Origin: Liopterus haemorrhoidalis
Taxonomy: Eukaryota > Arthropoda > Insecta > Coleoptera > Dytiscidae
DNA length: 64,000 nt
Assembly: GCA_963971575.1 (NCBI GenBank)
Contig: OZ020616.1
Coordinates: forward strand, 23,454,713 to 23,518,712
Reading direction: 5' to 3'
Shown here: positions 20,490 to 32,090 of the stretch, one piece after another
Layout: each line of letters opens with the position of its first letter
Position numbering within the stretch: the first letter of the stretch is position 1
Position numbers and translations under genes: made by a program
Notes under the pieces: generated by a model
Seen by the model: only the letters and a program-made list of their open reading frames with translations
Told to the model about the DNA's origin: nothing
Database searches by the model: none

Positions 20490-21882
20490 ATGGCGACTAC
20501 CCGAAGGGATAAAAATTTCTTAAATTCCGCCAATAGTGAGAGTAAAATCCGTAAAAAATCAAACAAGAGACCTCGTCGTGATGCTCAGTCATCCGACGAG
20601 GGATTTAAGGCCAGCTGCCAAGAAGGCAGAAGGTTATAGGAATGTAGAGTATTGTGCACCAGTACCATGATTTCTCGTTGTGAAGGTACAAGAAGAGGGT
20701 AAATCTTTTAAGGAGATGTCCCCCTTCTTTAATGCCCGAACGTTGAGAAATACGTGCTCTACTGGTATAAAGTCGGTGCGTAAGTTGTCGGACGGTACAT
20801 TGCTTATCGAAGCAGAACCAGAAGCGTCATCTGCACTACAGAAATGTGTTAAGTTTGGAGAGTTTGGCATTTCAGTTCAGCCGCACAAGGCACTGAATTG
20901 TTCTAAAGGCGTCGTAACGGATCGAGACCTTGCATATGTTACGGAGGAAGAGTTCGTGCAGGAAATGGCATCGCAAGGTGTCATTGAATGCAGGAAGCTC
21001 AACCCTCGAAACGGCAAGCCTTCGATCTCCATGGTGGTGTCCTTCGCTGGTACCAGGTGTCCAACATCGGTTAGGGTGGTGTATAACGTTTGCAACGTTC
21101 GCCCCTACTACCCCAATCCGATGCGATGCTATAAGTGTCAGCGTTACGGACACACCTCAATTCGTTGTGGCAAACAGTCCATCTGTGCCAACTGCGGACA
21201 GAACCAACATGATGTTGATACCTGTCCAAACGCGGCACACTGCGTGAACTGTAAAGGTGCTCATGTATCTACATCACGCCATTGCCCAAAGTACTTGGAG
21301 GAGAAGGCAATACAGGTAATTAGAAAGCAGGACAAGATACCGTATTTCGACGCTAAAAGGAAATACAAAGAAAGTGCGCCGGTTACTTTTGCGAAATCTT
21401 TCGCACAAGTAGCCGCAAAGCGAACTGCAAATGTCCAAACTCAGACAGAGTTAGTGCCTCGTCCGACAACTGCAGCAGCAGTAACAGTTGCTACAAATAC
21501 TGCGAAGGAAAAGGTGGTATTGGTCCCAGAGACCAAAATTCAGACCCCACAACCTGGGGGATCGGGTCTGAATAAATCCCCCTCCCCTAAAGGAGAACGC
21601 ACTCAACCCCAGTTCTCCCAACCACCTAAGGAAAAGACCCCACAGTCTTCTCCACAAACGAGAAGCGACCAGAGAATGGTCGCTTCTACTAAACCCTCAT
21701 CAGTTACTCCTGAAAAGGAAACTGAAAAGGGATCCGTTGGTTCAAAAAAGGTGTCCAGTGTGTCCATCAAAACACCTGGACTACCAAATGAAAGTGTAGC
21801 CGAGAAAATGGCTGTAGACCTGCAACCTAAGGGTAAACCAAAAATCATTAGGTTGCGGGGTAACTCCCCTAAACAGAAATGA
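20490..21882 (+). pseudogene. I-clade LINE ORF1 (Gag-like, CCHC)
   Basis: RNA-binding ORF1 protein. The main frame 20680-21882 (400 codons) runs through a helical N-terminal region (VRKLSDGTLLIEAE) to three zinc knuckles: CYKCQRYGHTSIRC, CANCGQNQHDVDTC and CVNCKGAHVSTSRHC. A Pro/Ser/Lys-rich basic tail follows (GGSGLNKSPSPKGERTQPQF). The natural start is probably the ATG at 20490 (MATTRRDKNFLNSANSESK), because N-terminal coding sequence is recognisable there but is cut off by a stop near 20637 and another near 20669. ORF1 and ORF2 overlap by four bases (ATGA at 21879-21882), so ORF2 may be translated by termination-reinitiation. Confidence 0.8.
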
Positions 21883-24800
21883 ATGGTCCACTAATCCAGT
21901 GGAACTGTAACGGTGTATATCAGCGCTACGAAGAACTGCGACTTTTATTGTCAGATTTTGCGCCTTCGTGTGTTTGTCTGCAGGAAACAAACTTCAACGA
22001 AACCGACACATTCTCTCCTCTGGGATACTCCGTGTTTCGCACGGATTTCCTTACGGGGTGATGAGCATATGACGGCGTGGCAATTCTCGTTAGAGACAGA
22101 TTGTACCACGATCCTGTAGACATTGACACTGAGTTGCATGTCGTAGCAGTTCGTGTTGCACTTCCCCTCCAGGTGACGATTTGTTCTATCTACCTTCCCC
22201 CTGGTGTTCGAACTGACATCCGAGATGTCGTGAACATCATCGATCAACTCCCACCACCCTTCATACTACTAGGCGATTTTAACGCCTACAATGTGTGTTG
22301 GGGATCGGTGCGGAACGATCGACGGGGACGTCACCTGGAAAATATGTTGAACGAATTGAATTTGAGCTTTCTGAACGACGGCAGACCCACGCACTTTTGT
22401 GCAGCAACGGGTACATTTAGTGCTATAGATCTTAGCGTTGTTTCAGGAGCCATCGCTCCGTTGTTCAAATGGGATGTGCATCACGATCTTTGCGGTAGTG
22501 ATCACTTTCCAATCCTCTTAAAGCCTCTGTTTAATACTGTTACCGAATCCCGCTGGCCACAGTGCGTTCTTCGGAAAGCAGATTGGACCAAGTTTGCGGA
22601 ATCATTCTCGCATGAGGATATTCCGAACTTGAGCGTAGACGAGGAGGTGAATCATTTCACGGACTCCATCACAAGCGCGGCTAAAAACAGCATACCGCTG
22701 TCATCTACTCAGCCCCGTCGAGTTCCCGTTCCCTGGTGGAACGAGGAATGCGACTTGGCGCTACGTGAAAGGAGACACCTCTTCAATACATTCCGTCGTT
22801 GTCCAACAGAGGCAAACATGATAGCCTTCCAACGAGCGAAAGCTCGTGCTAAGAGGATTGTGAAAGAAAGCAAGCGCGAATCATGGAGCAAATACGTATC
22901 CACCGTTACAGTTGCTACTCCAGTGGCCAAAGTTTGGGAGAAGGTCCGGAAAATATCCGGCCTAAATACAGCTACAACCATTGCTGGCTATCGGTAAATG
23001 GTAACGTAGTTACCTCAGCGGTCGAAATTGCTAACACTTTGGCATCAAACTTTGCGTTCAATTCTAGCTCTGAACACTATCCACCCGAGTTTCTAACTCG
23101 TAAAGCAGGCCTTGAATCTATACCTCTAAATTTCTTTTCTAGGAATGACGAGGTATACAACCTGCTTTTCTCTCGTGAAGAGCTAGATAGCGCGATGTCA
23201 AAGTGTAAGGATAGCTCTCCTGGTCCAGATGCGATACATTATCGTATGATCCGAAATCTTCCGGAATCATCTAAGTCTAGGCTTTTGAGTGTCTATAATA
23301 GGATATGGACTGAGGGCAAGTGCCCGACCAAGTGGAAGGAATCTCATATAATTCCTATCCCCAAAGTCGGGAAAGATAAACACTTGCCTTCTAGCTATAG
23401 ACCTATATATCGCTGACCAGTTGTCTCTGCAAGCTCATGGAGCGAATGATTAGCAAGCGTCTGATTTGGTTTTTAGAATCAAACGACTTGCTGGCCAACA
23501 CACAGTGCGGCTTTCGCCGTCACCGCTCAACAGCAGATCACCTGGTCAGACTAGACACAGCTATCAGGAATGCTTTCGTTGAAAACAAACACTTGGTAGC
23601 TGTGTTTTTCGATATTGAGAAAGCCTATGACACTGCATGGATTTATGGGATTCTCCGTACACTGCATTTCTGGGGTCTCCGGGGACGCTTGATGTTCTTT
23701 ATAAAAGACTTCATGTCGAACCGGCGCTTCAGGGTGCGGATCGGAAATACCCTGTCACAAATGTTCGCACTGGACAATGGGATCCCACAGGGCTCCATAC
23801 TGAGCGTTACGCTATTTTTGATTGCCATTAACGGTGCAGATTCATGTATTCGATTACCTGTACAGAGTTCGATATTTGTCGACGACATTGGTATCTTTGT
23901 CGCCGGACAAAAGACTAGTACAATCGAACGTCAGCTTCAGCTGACTATCAATCGTCTCGATACATGGGCAACCGAAAATGGCTTTAAATTCTCGACCAGC
24001 AAAACTGTATGTGTCCATTTTAGTAGGAAAAGGGGTGTCCATCCCAATCCTACACTCACACTTAATGGAGCACAGTTACCCTTTACCGATACTGCCAGAT
24101 TTCTGGGTCTCGTGTTTGACACTCGTCTTACTTGGCGGGCACATTTTTGGTCCGCCAAGAAAAAAGTCGCTCAATTTGTTGCGGGTTCTCAGTCATAAGA
24201 CATGCGTTGCAGACCGCACTGTCATGTTGCGTTTATATCGTTCTCTAGTGCGCTCTAAGCTGGACTATGGATGACTAGCTTATGGGTCAGCTAAACACCA
24301 AGAGATAAGAATTCTTGGCACTGTACATCACACTGGGGTTAGATTGGCCACAGGGGTGCATTTCGCACCAGCCCAATACTAAGCCTGCTGTGTGAAGCAG
24401 GCGAACCGTCACTGTACAATCGTCGTAAAATTCTATCCCTGCGGTATATGGCTGCACTTAGTGCCAAGCCAGATCATCCCGCGTATGATCCTATTTTACA
24501 AAATAGGCACACAGAGAGCTATGGCAGAAAACCAAGAGCAAATAGGCCTTTTGTTCTGAGGACTTTCGACATTTTGGGCGATATTGGTTTTAATATGCCC
24601 GAAATAGCAAGTTTCGTTTTGTGTGCTATTCCACCATGGACACTACCGCATACGCTTGTTAATCTCACATTAACTAGGTTTGATAAAGATACTACGTTGC
24701 CTATCAAATACCGCCATGAGTTACAAAGAACACTGGTCCCTAGGTTCGAGGATACTGTTATTTTTACTGACGGATCAAAATCCGGAACCAGGGTTGGGTG

Positions 24801-25565
24801 TGTGTTCGTTGTCCTGAACCCACGGCAACAGTTTCAGTACCGTCTGCACTCCATAACGAGTGTGTACACTGCTGAGCTGTACGCTATTTTCAAGGCCCTG
24901 TGTTTTGTCAGAGCAAATTCGGTCAAGTGTTATCTTGACGGACTCGCTGAGCGCTCTGAACAGTATCCAAGATCCAGATCCAGTGCATCCTCTTGTACTT
25001 AAGATCCGGTTGCTACTCCACAATCTGAATGCTCAGAATGTGAGGGTAGAGCTGTTTTGGATACCGGGACATGTTGGTATTAAAGGCAACGAAGCGGCAG
25101 ATGCAGCTGCAAAAGCCGCCTCTCACAGACCTATGATTGATGTGAGTTTCATTTTTCCAGATGACGCAAAGAGTCATCTGAAACATCTGGTTTTTAGACA
25201 TGTGGCAACATGAGTGGAGCCGCACACAGAACGTTAAGTTAGGACAGATTAAGGGAGACGTTGAACCATGGGTTTCTTCCTGCAGGATTAACCGCAGGGA
25301 GGAAACCGCCATCACACGCCTTCGTATAGGTCACTGTTGGTGGACCCATGGACACCTCCTTCGAGGAGAAGAGTCCCCTATCTGTGAGACGTGTAACACA
25401 GATTTGTCTGTGTTACACTTTTTAACTGAGTGTATACAGTTCGAGGATGTCAGGGAGAGGTTAGGCCTGTGCTATGACCTGTCAGTTGCTTTAGGTGACG
25501 ACAGGGTACTCATGGACAGGCTGATACTCTTCCTGAGAGAATCGAACTTATTGTTTTATGTGTGA
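21879..25565 (+). pseudogene. I-clade LINE ORF2 (EN-RT-RNase H)
   Basis: The polyprotein is broken into about six frames. Endonuclease: IQWNCNGVYQRY, CVCLQETNF, ICSIYLPPG, ILLGDFNAYNVCWGS, SDHFPILL. Reverse transcriptase (22883-24198): IPIPKVGKDKHLPSSYRPI, VFFDIEKAYDTAW, GIPQGSILSVTLFLIAING, with FVDD in place of the usual YADD (23874-23886). RNase H (24448-25213): IFTDGSKSG, YTAELYAIFKAL, FWIPGHVGIKGNEAADAAAK; the catalytic D, E, D and H positions are recognisable. Tail (25200-25565): CETCNTDLSVLHFLTEC. Frameshifts lie near 22055, 22997, 23415, 24195, 24950 and 25210. Loss is recent enough that all domains still align. Confidence 0.9.
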
Positions 25566-25880
25566 AGTCTTGCACCTTATTTTAATGTGTTTCTACATAT
25601 TGACTGTGATATTCGATGGTAATTGGCCCCTTTACAGCCTCTTACCATCACCCTGAGTCTATTCAAATTTCGAATAGACTTTTTATATTATTTATTTGTG
25701 TTTGTCAGTGCAAGATTTCTTTTATGCGTATTTTTAATTATTTTATTTATTTATTTATTGTCTAATATATTGTTTTTAATAAATAGTCTAGTCATTTAAA
25801 TGGGCTGCGTTAGGCGCAAATAGCCTTTGTTGTTGTGCGCCAAAATTTTTAACTAACTAACTAACTAACAATTTTTTTGT

Positions 25881-26236
25881 ATCTCATTACCTAGATTATG
25901 AGAAGGAAAAAGTATACCATGACAATCTTTCCGATCATTCGGGACAATCTATAATCATCGCAATAGAAAAAAAATAAGACTGTATATTCACCTAGTTACA
26001 TACTGCTTAACGATTTTTCCCAAAAAAATATTTGTTTATTTAAAGAATTTCTTGAGAGTGAAACTTGAAACCAATATATCCTTCCCCAAAAAGTCTCTTA
26101 ATGGCAATAAAAAGGATAATTACTCCTGGTTAAGCGACGAACTGCCCAAATAAAAAAGCGGGTAGATATTTTACGCAAACTTTCTTTAAAATACGATATT
26201 TTTGTAAGCGAATACAAAAGATCAAACGAAGTATAT
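25881..26236 (+). pseudogene. CR1-like LINE endonuclease/linker, right part
   Basis: Beyond the target duplication the interrupted LINE continues with DNLSDHSGQSIIIAIE (the SDH block of the endonuclease) and, after stops, YSWLSDELPK and YDIFVSEYKRSNE, the linker before the RT. It then ends where the 3' tail of the opposing Jockey-like LINE begins. The RT is not present here. Confidence 0.65.
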
Positions 26237-28684
26237 ATTATTTTATTATCATTTATTAAAACTTATATACTTACAATTAAATAACAATAAATTATCGAAA
26301 ATACAACTTTTCACTAACTTAAACTTCCAGCAATATATTATTTTTGACACGTTGTAGTCACTTTATTAGAAAAGGATATGCTTCGTGAGTTTGTGTTTGT
26401 ATTTTTTATATTGTAAATCACGTAGTTCGTAGTTGCCTATTTCACTAATTAACTGGTTTTCACTTATAGTACATTTGAAAAAAAAAAAGATTCAGTAAAT
26501 CTGTATATAAGTTCCTTTATGAATTCGATGATTATTTCATTGTGCATGTCTATGATCCTTTTGTAATTCGGGTAGTTGCCAGCAATTCTGAGACATTTAT
26601 TTTGAACAATTTGGATTTTGTTATAATTTGATATTGAGGTGTTGCTTTATACTGGGCAGGCGTATAGGAGACAGGGTCTGATGATGACCTTATATAAGAG
26701 AATTTTGTTTTGCACAGATAAACTAGATTTTCGATTGAATATAGGGAACAATGTACATATATTTGCTGTTGCTGTTTGGGTTATTTTGTTGCAGTGATTT
26801 GTAAAGTTAAGTCGTTGGTCCATATGTAGCCCTAAGTATTTTACCGTTGTGTTCCCGTCAATGTCAGAGTCATTAATTTTAATTTTGTTATTTAAGTGTG
26901 GCCTTCTTTTAGGGCCAGTTTTACAATTCATGGTTACCTGTTGGTTAGCTCAAATCAATGGCTTACGACATATTTGGAATATAATAATTACCATGTTTCC
27001 ACGGTAACCACTAGCCAGAACCTTAACAGTCGATTGTAAAACCGGGCATTAGTGAATAGTATAGCTTCGGTTTTAGCATTATTTATTTTGATTTTCCATT
27101 TCTCCATGTATTTAATTATTTTATCTGCTGCATGCTTAAGACGATTGATGATGGTACCATACGAAAATATAATATATATATGGTATCTACTAGGAATGAC
27201 ATCGGCTACCCGGGTACCCACTACCCGACCCGTTAAGGTTCTACCCGGTTCCGAGTTTGAACACTCGCTACCCGTTATCTACCCATTACCCGTTAACTAA
27301 AGGGTAGTAATTAACGGGTAGTGGGTAATTAACGGGGTGCGGGTAATTAACGGGTAGCGGGTAATTAACGGCGAGCGAAGTATTAATTTTGGAAGTGACC
27401 TTTTTTTGCAGATTACTTGGATTTTAGAGGTGAGAATCTTTTTTGCTCATTACTTATATTTTAGAGATTGACAAAATTGAAAAATATACTGTATTTTAAA
27501 ATTTTGTAGCGGGTAATTAACGGGTAACGAGTAATTAACGAGTTGCGGGTAATTAACGAGTAACGGGTAATTCACGGGTGGCCGGTAATTAACGGGTAGT
27601 GGGTAATTGTGGCGGGTACCTGGTTCCAGAAATTTCTAATTCTCGTCATTCCTAGTATCTACACGCCACGATTGAGTAAATATAGCTGTGTCATCTGCGT
27701 TAAGCGAGTACTGGACTTTGGTTTATGTAAATACAAAAGAGAACTAGTCCTAGGATTGATCTTTGGGGAACACCAGCTGCTACACTTCTAGTTGTAGATT
27801 TGTCATTATACATTTTTACCTGAAATTTCCTGTCCTGTATATCGTATATGAATTAATAAGGTGAATAATGTAGCTTAGGAATTTCATATTAATTAACTGT
27901 ATTAATCCTTTGTGCCAGACCGTGTCAAAGGCCTGTTCAACGTCCAGTAGTAGTACCATTTCTGTATATTTATTTAGATTGAAACCGTGAGTTATAACAT
28001 CTACTACTCTGGCCAGTTGTGCAGTAGTTGAATGTCCTTTTCTAAATCCAAATTGTTCGTTGATGATTAAATTGTTTGCATCGACATGGTCACTTATGCT
28101 TTTTAGATATATTTTTTCAGCAATCTTACTAAGGGTGTTGAGTAGGCTAATAGGTCTATAACTCGCTGGTATATCTGACGGTTTATTTGTTTTTTTAATT
28201 GGGATTAAGTTTGATGTTTTCCATTTCGACGGGAAGTGGGATAGGAGCATGGTGTGATTTATAATTTTGGTGAGGAAGATTATTGATTTAGAGGGTAGTT
28301 GTTTTAAAATGCGGCTTGATATGTCGTCGGGGCCAGGAGATTTTTTGTTTTATAATTTCTTTATTATAGTCCTTACTTCACGGGGAGTTGCTATGACTAC
28401 TTGTTCTGGCACTACGGGATTATCTTTTAAATATTTTTTAACTTGATCACATACTTTTTTTGTAGAGTGAATTGTTCCCAAGTCTACATTTTGCTTATGG
28501 ACATTTTCAAAGTGGTATGCAAGGATGTTAATGTTGCGATTTTTTCTAACTTCTTGTTTTACAGTATTATTAAATTTGTTATATAGTTTTTTGTATGATA
28601 TATTTCTGGTTTTTTTATGCTTTCTCCGGAAATATTTTTTTATTCGAATTAGAGCTATTTTACTTGAAGGAAAGACTCTATAGT
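26237..28684 (-). pseudogene. Jockey-like LINE RT, minus strand
   Basis: Read from 28684 leftward: linker SSKIALIRIKKYFRRKHKKT (28350-28739), RT blocks LIPIKKTNKPSDIPASYRPI, GFRKGHSTTAQL, LLLDVEQAFDTVWHKGLI (27816-28250) and a degraded QG/ADD region near 27690-27780. After the MITE come IIKYMEKWKIKINNAKTEAI (26988-27221), VKYLGLHMDQRLNFTNHCNK and YKVIIRPCLLYACPV (26647-26931), then broken C-terminal frames to 26340. Numerous stops. An embedded 464-bp MITE splits it at 27183-27662, and the Harbinger element abuts its 5' side at 28685. Confidence 0.85.
27191..27654. mobile_element. 464-bp hAT-like MITE with internal minisatellite
   Basis: Perfect 10-bp terminal inverted repeats (TAGGAATGAC...GTCATTCCTA) and a perfect 8-bp target duplication (GTATCTAC at 27183-27190 and 27655-27662) define the unit. 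Eight-bp duplications and TAGG-type ends point to hAT. It has no coding capacity. Most of its body is subterminal arrays of a roughly 11-18-bp motif, GGGTAATTAACGGGTAGC and variants: about five copies at 27300-27375 and about seven at 27505-27610, with reverse-complement copies near the left end. Confidence 0.92.
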
Positions 28685-29969
28685 TCTGTTCGTTTGTCTG
28701 ATCTAGATTGCTTAAATCGAGCAGGTAGATCATGATCACGTGACAGTAAGAGCAAGTAAGAGCTGTGCTGTCTGATGTTCACAAATGAACGACTATTACC
28801 AATGAAAAATATCTCGAAGTTTACATTTTGTTCCGTGGTTGACATAACTTATATCAACAAAGTTAGTTTTTATGAAAGGTTTGTGTAAATAATTTTCTTG
28901 TTTAAAATATGAACAAGAAGAACAAAAATTGTATTTAAGGTAATCTATTAGAAAAAATAACACAAGATAATGAGATTCAACACGAAATAAATAGTTCTTC
29001 AGACAGTGATAATGAAGATTTTTACACTATTTCTTTTAAATATGAAAAAGAAACGCAAAAGAGCATGCATACAGAACTATTGTGAACAGGTTAATACCTA
29101 ATTATTACATAATTATTAATCAACGTAATTATTAATCCTAAATTTATTTTGTAGGTGGTAGAAAGTTATTCTCATAAAGAATTTGTACAACACTTCAGAA
29201 TTAGCAAGGAAATTAGCAGAAATAGTTGAACAGCTTGTAAATAAGTTTTCTGAAAGTAAATGGTTTACAGATCTGAATAGTAATGGTAATAAAATTTTAA
29301 TAAATAATTTGTCTGATGGAGTATAAAGCTATTTTAATGTTTAGCCAATTCAAGAGCTAATATTACACCATATAAACATATACTTCTATTTTTGTGGCTT
29401 GCTGGACATCAGTCGTCATACAGAGACATATCAGATCGGTTTAACCTTTCACTAAGTTCTGTACACGATGTTATCACCAGAGTTATGAAGTTCTTCAATA
29501 ATCTGGCAGCAGATGTTATTAAACTTCCAACTGTTCTTGAGAGACAAAGAACAAAGGATTTTTACTATCAAACAAATGGATTTTCAAATGTGATGCAAAT
29601 GATTCAAATGTAAGCAGTAATTATTAGTACCAATAGTAAATCAAACTTTTTTGTCATATTTAATGAATAGGTAGCATCGATGGTAGTCATATAAAAATTG
29701 ATAAACCATTAGAACGAGCAGTCGATTATGTAAATCGAAAAAGTTATCACTCTATTATTCTACAAGGATTATGTAATGAAAAGTTAAATTTCTTGAATAT
29801 TTTTATTGGATACCCTGGGTAAGTTCACGATGCTAGAGTGTTTAAGAATTCGCCATTATATACAAAGCTAGAAACCATTTGTGAAGGTAACTTTAAAAAA
29901 AATATCTGTGAAATTTTACCTATTTTTTTGAAATTTATAGATGGATACTTATTAGGAAATAGTGCATAT

Positions 29970-31305
29970 TAGGGATGGCAAAATAAATTGAAACATCGAT
30001 GTATCGATATTTTGAAGTTTTCGATGTCGATGAAAACATCGACCAAAAACATCGATGTATCGATGTTTTCTCGACTTTTTTTTATCATGTTATTAATAAA
30101 TTTTGCTTACTTATATAATTTAAAACTATATTAATAATAATAATAATACTGTTTATTGACTCAATTCAGTTTTACAGTTTTAGGTCAGTCATATACAATG
30201 ATTATAAACATGTTACATAAAAAGTTTTATATTAGTTACTTAAATAATAAATTCAAGTTAAAGTAATATACCTATTTGAAGTTTAAAAATGCCTCACCAT
30301 ATCCTCACCAAACAAAAAATAAAATCACTTCTTACATGTAAAATTGCTTTGTAAAATGTATTTAAAGCTAATAATATAGATTTTGTTGTATATGATGTAG
30401 AAAGACTAAACTTATATTGCGTATGAGCCTAGTAGTAGCATTTACATCCAATATTTTTGGGGTAAGCCATTTAAAAATAATAATTTTGAGGTTTCCCGCC
30501 AATCCATTTCCCCTTTGATCAATTGTAGCCTCAGCTTTTGAAAACAGCCGTTCCGCTGGTGCAGAGGTGGCACTGAGCCCAAGTATTGCTGGGCCAATAT
30601 ATATAATTTAGGGTAAACTAATTTGAGGTCCGACCATAATTCAAGAGGGATTGTTTTGAAATTTGCTGCCACTGGGGTGGAGAGATACATTGAAATTTCA
30701 GTATCTAGGTCCAAACTTTGATCTGTCATTTTTTGTTCGACTTTAAAGCGAGTGATTTATGGTGGGCCCATATATCGGAACTACACCCACCCTGGTCATT
30801 ATCGGAATCTGCAGATGAGGATCCTGGGGAAAGCACGTTGGTTGGTATTGCAGCTAACAGTTTTTTAATTTGAGTGAGGGTTCGGGATGAAGCAATTGGA
30901 TCAGAAAAATGTATGTTTTTAAATCTCGGATCAAGGAACATTGGTAGTGTTAATAAATGGACATGTTCACGATCTTTGAATCTTGCCTCAAACTCGCTAT
31001 GAATGTGCGGTACCGCCAATATCCGTTGTGGCGTTGTTGTTGTAGCGAACGGTTGGGTGGAGTCAAGTTTAGGTATCAAAGTAACAACTACTCAAGTCAA
31101 AAACTCAATCATTACGTGCATTAAACTAATTTGACAATTTTAAATCTTAGTTTGAAAACATCGATATATTTAGAGTGTGGACCTCGATGTTAAAAAAACA
31201 TCTGAAACAAAAACTCGATAAATATATAATACTCGTAAAAATATCGATGTTTTTTTTGCAAAATATCGATGTTTTAAACCCATCGATATTTCTTTGCCAT
31301 CCCTA
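29970..31305 (-). mobile_element. hAT element inserted in the Harbinger transposase
   Basis: A 1336-bp unit with 13-bp inverted ends TAGGGATGGCAAA / TTTGCCATCCCTA and a perfect 8-bp duplication GTGCATAT (29962-29969, 31306-31313). Both subterminal zones are studded with ATCGAT motifs (29996-30073 and about 31159-31288), the likely transposase binding sites. It encodes only the C-terminal part of a hAT transposase on the minus strand and is therefore an internally deleted, non-autonomous copy. Confidence 0.95.
30439..31079 (-). pseudogene. hAT transposase C-terminal half
   Basis: Two overlapping minus-strand frames (31079-30726, then 30729-30442). The first has HVHLLTLPMFLDPRFKNIHF, typical of hAT transposases ahead of the dimerisation domain. 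The second has LDLDTEISMYLSTPV, WSDLKLVYPKLYILAQQYLG and SKLLFLNGLPQKYW, the hATC dimerisation domain, with a garbled segment where the conserved SVPSERxFS block should be. The BED zinc finger and most of the RNase H-like core are missing. Confidence 0.85.
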
Positions 31306-31877
31306 GTGCATATCCACAAGTGCTGCAGTTGCTGGTTCCTTATAAAGATAATGGTCATCTTACTGCTGCACAGAAGAATTTTAATAAAAAATTAAGTAGT
31401 TGCCGAGTGACCATAGAACATACATTTGTACTTCTAAAGCAAAGATTCAGAGACTTGTACCACATAAAACTTAGAGGACATAAACGTATATGTTATTTTA
31501 CACGAGCTTGTTGTACGTTCCATAATATTGCAAATAAAATTGACATAGAAATTTTTAATGCAGAAGACCCAGTAGATGATGATCAACCTGAGTGTGTAGC
31601 ACTTGTATCCCCCAGTAGTGGAGCAAAACGTTCACGAGATGAAATATGTCGACAATTATTTTTAAGAAGATAAATAAAACAGCTTGTATATCAAAAATTG
31701 TTATTATTAAATTATTTACAAATTGTTAATTTATATTACAAAAATATTTACTTAAGATGTAATATGTCTATAATTGTATGTATATTTTGTTCAACGAATC
31801 GAGTTCATCTCTAGCTCGTATCTATGATGATACAAGCTTTTCCAGAAGTGTATGTTGATTAGTTTCTTGTTCATCGT

Positions 31878-32064
31878 TGTAGTGACTACTGGTAAACTGC
31901 TATTTGTTATTTTTTAGAGATTTTCATTTCCTTGACAATGAAATTGATTGGGACGTCAAAATATTTATTATTTGATTTTTGTTATGTCATTAGATTCTGT
32001 AGACATTTTTGATAATAAATAAGTTAAAGATAAAGCTACGATTATATTTATTTGTACTACTACA
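31878..32064 (+). repeat. 5' LTR of gypsy element A
   Basis: 187 bp, TGTAGTGAC...ACTACTACA. It contains an AATAAATAAG polyadenylation-like signal near 32014. Two substitutions distinguish it from the 3' copy. Confidence 0.97.
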
Positions 32065-32065
32065 T

Positions 32066-32083
32066 TGGTGACCCCGACGTGAT
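32066..32083 (+). promoter_or_regulatory. primer binding site, tRNA-Trp type
   Basis: TGGTGACCCCGACGTGAT starts one base after the 5' LTR. It matches the 3' end of tRNA-Trp as used by alpharetroviruses and many insect gypsy elements (from memory). Confidence 0.85.
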
Positions 32084-32090
32084 CATATAC

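Larger units (their letters stand above)
19788..25869 (+). mobile_element. I-clade LINE with RNase H, near full length
   Basis: A 6.1-kb non-LTR retrotransposon: 5' UTR, ORF1 with three CCHC knuckles, ORF2 with endonuclease, RT and RNase H, and a 3' tail of four ACTA units (AACTAACTAACTAAC). It is flanked by an 11-bp target duplication, AATTTTTTTGT, at 19777-19787 and 25870-25880. GC content is visibly higher than in the host LINE. Frameshifts make it inactive. Confidence 0.9.
28909..31673 (+). pseudogene. PIF/Harbinger transposase, spliced and interrupted
   Basis: HARBI1-like DDE nuclease. Exon 1 starts at 28909 with an acidic leader (SSSDSDNEDFYT). Introns with GT/AG borders can be placed at 29090-29154, 29610-29670 and about 29887-29940. 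Exons carry an HTH region (WLAGHQSSYRDISDRFNLSL), first Asp (IDGSHIKID), second Asp (VHDARVF), the LLGNSAY block (normally GDSAY, here Asp to Asn) and, after the hAT insertion, TIEHTFVLLKQRFRDLYHI with the catalytic Glu, ending at 31671-31673. A TAA in the PG-x-VHD block and frameshifts in exon 2 inactivate it even without the insertion. Confidence 0.82.
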
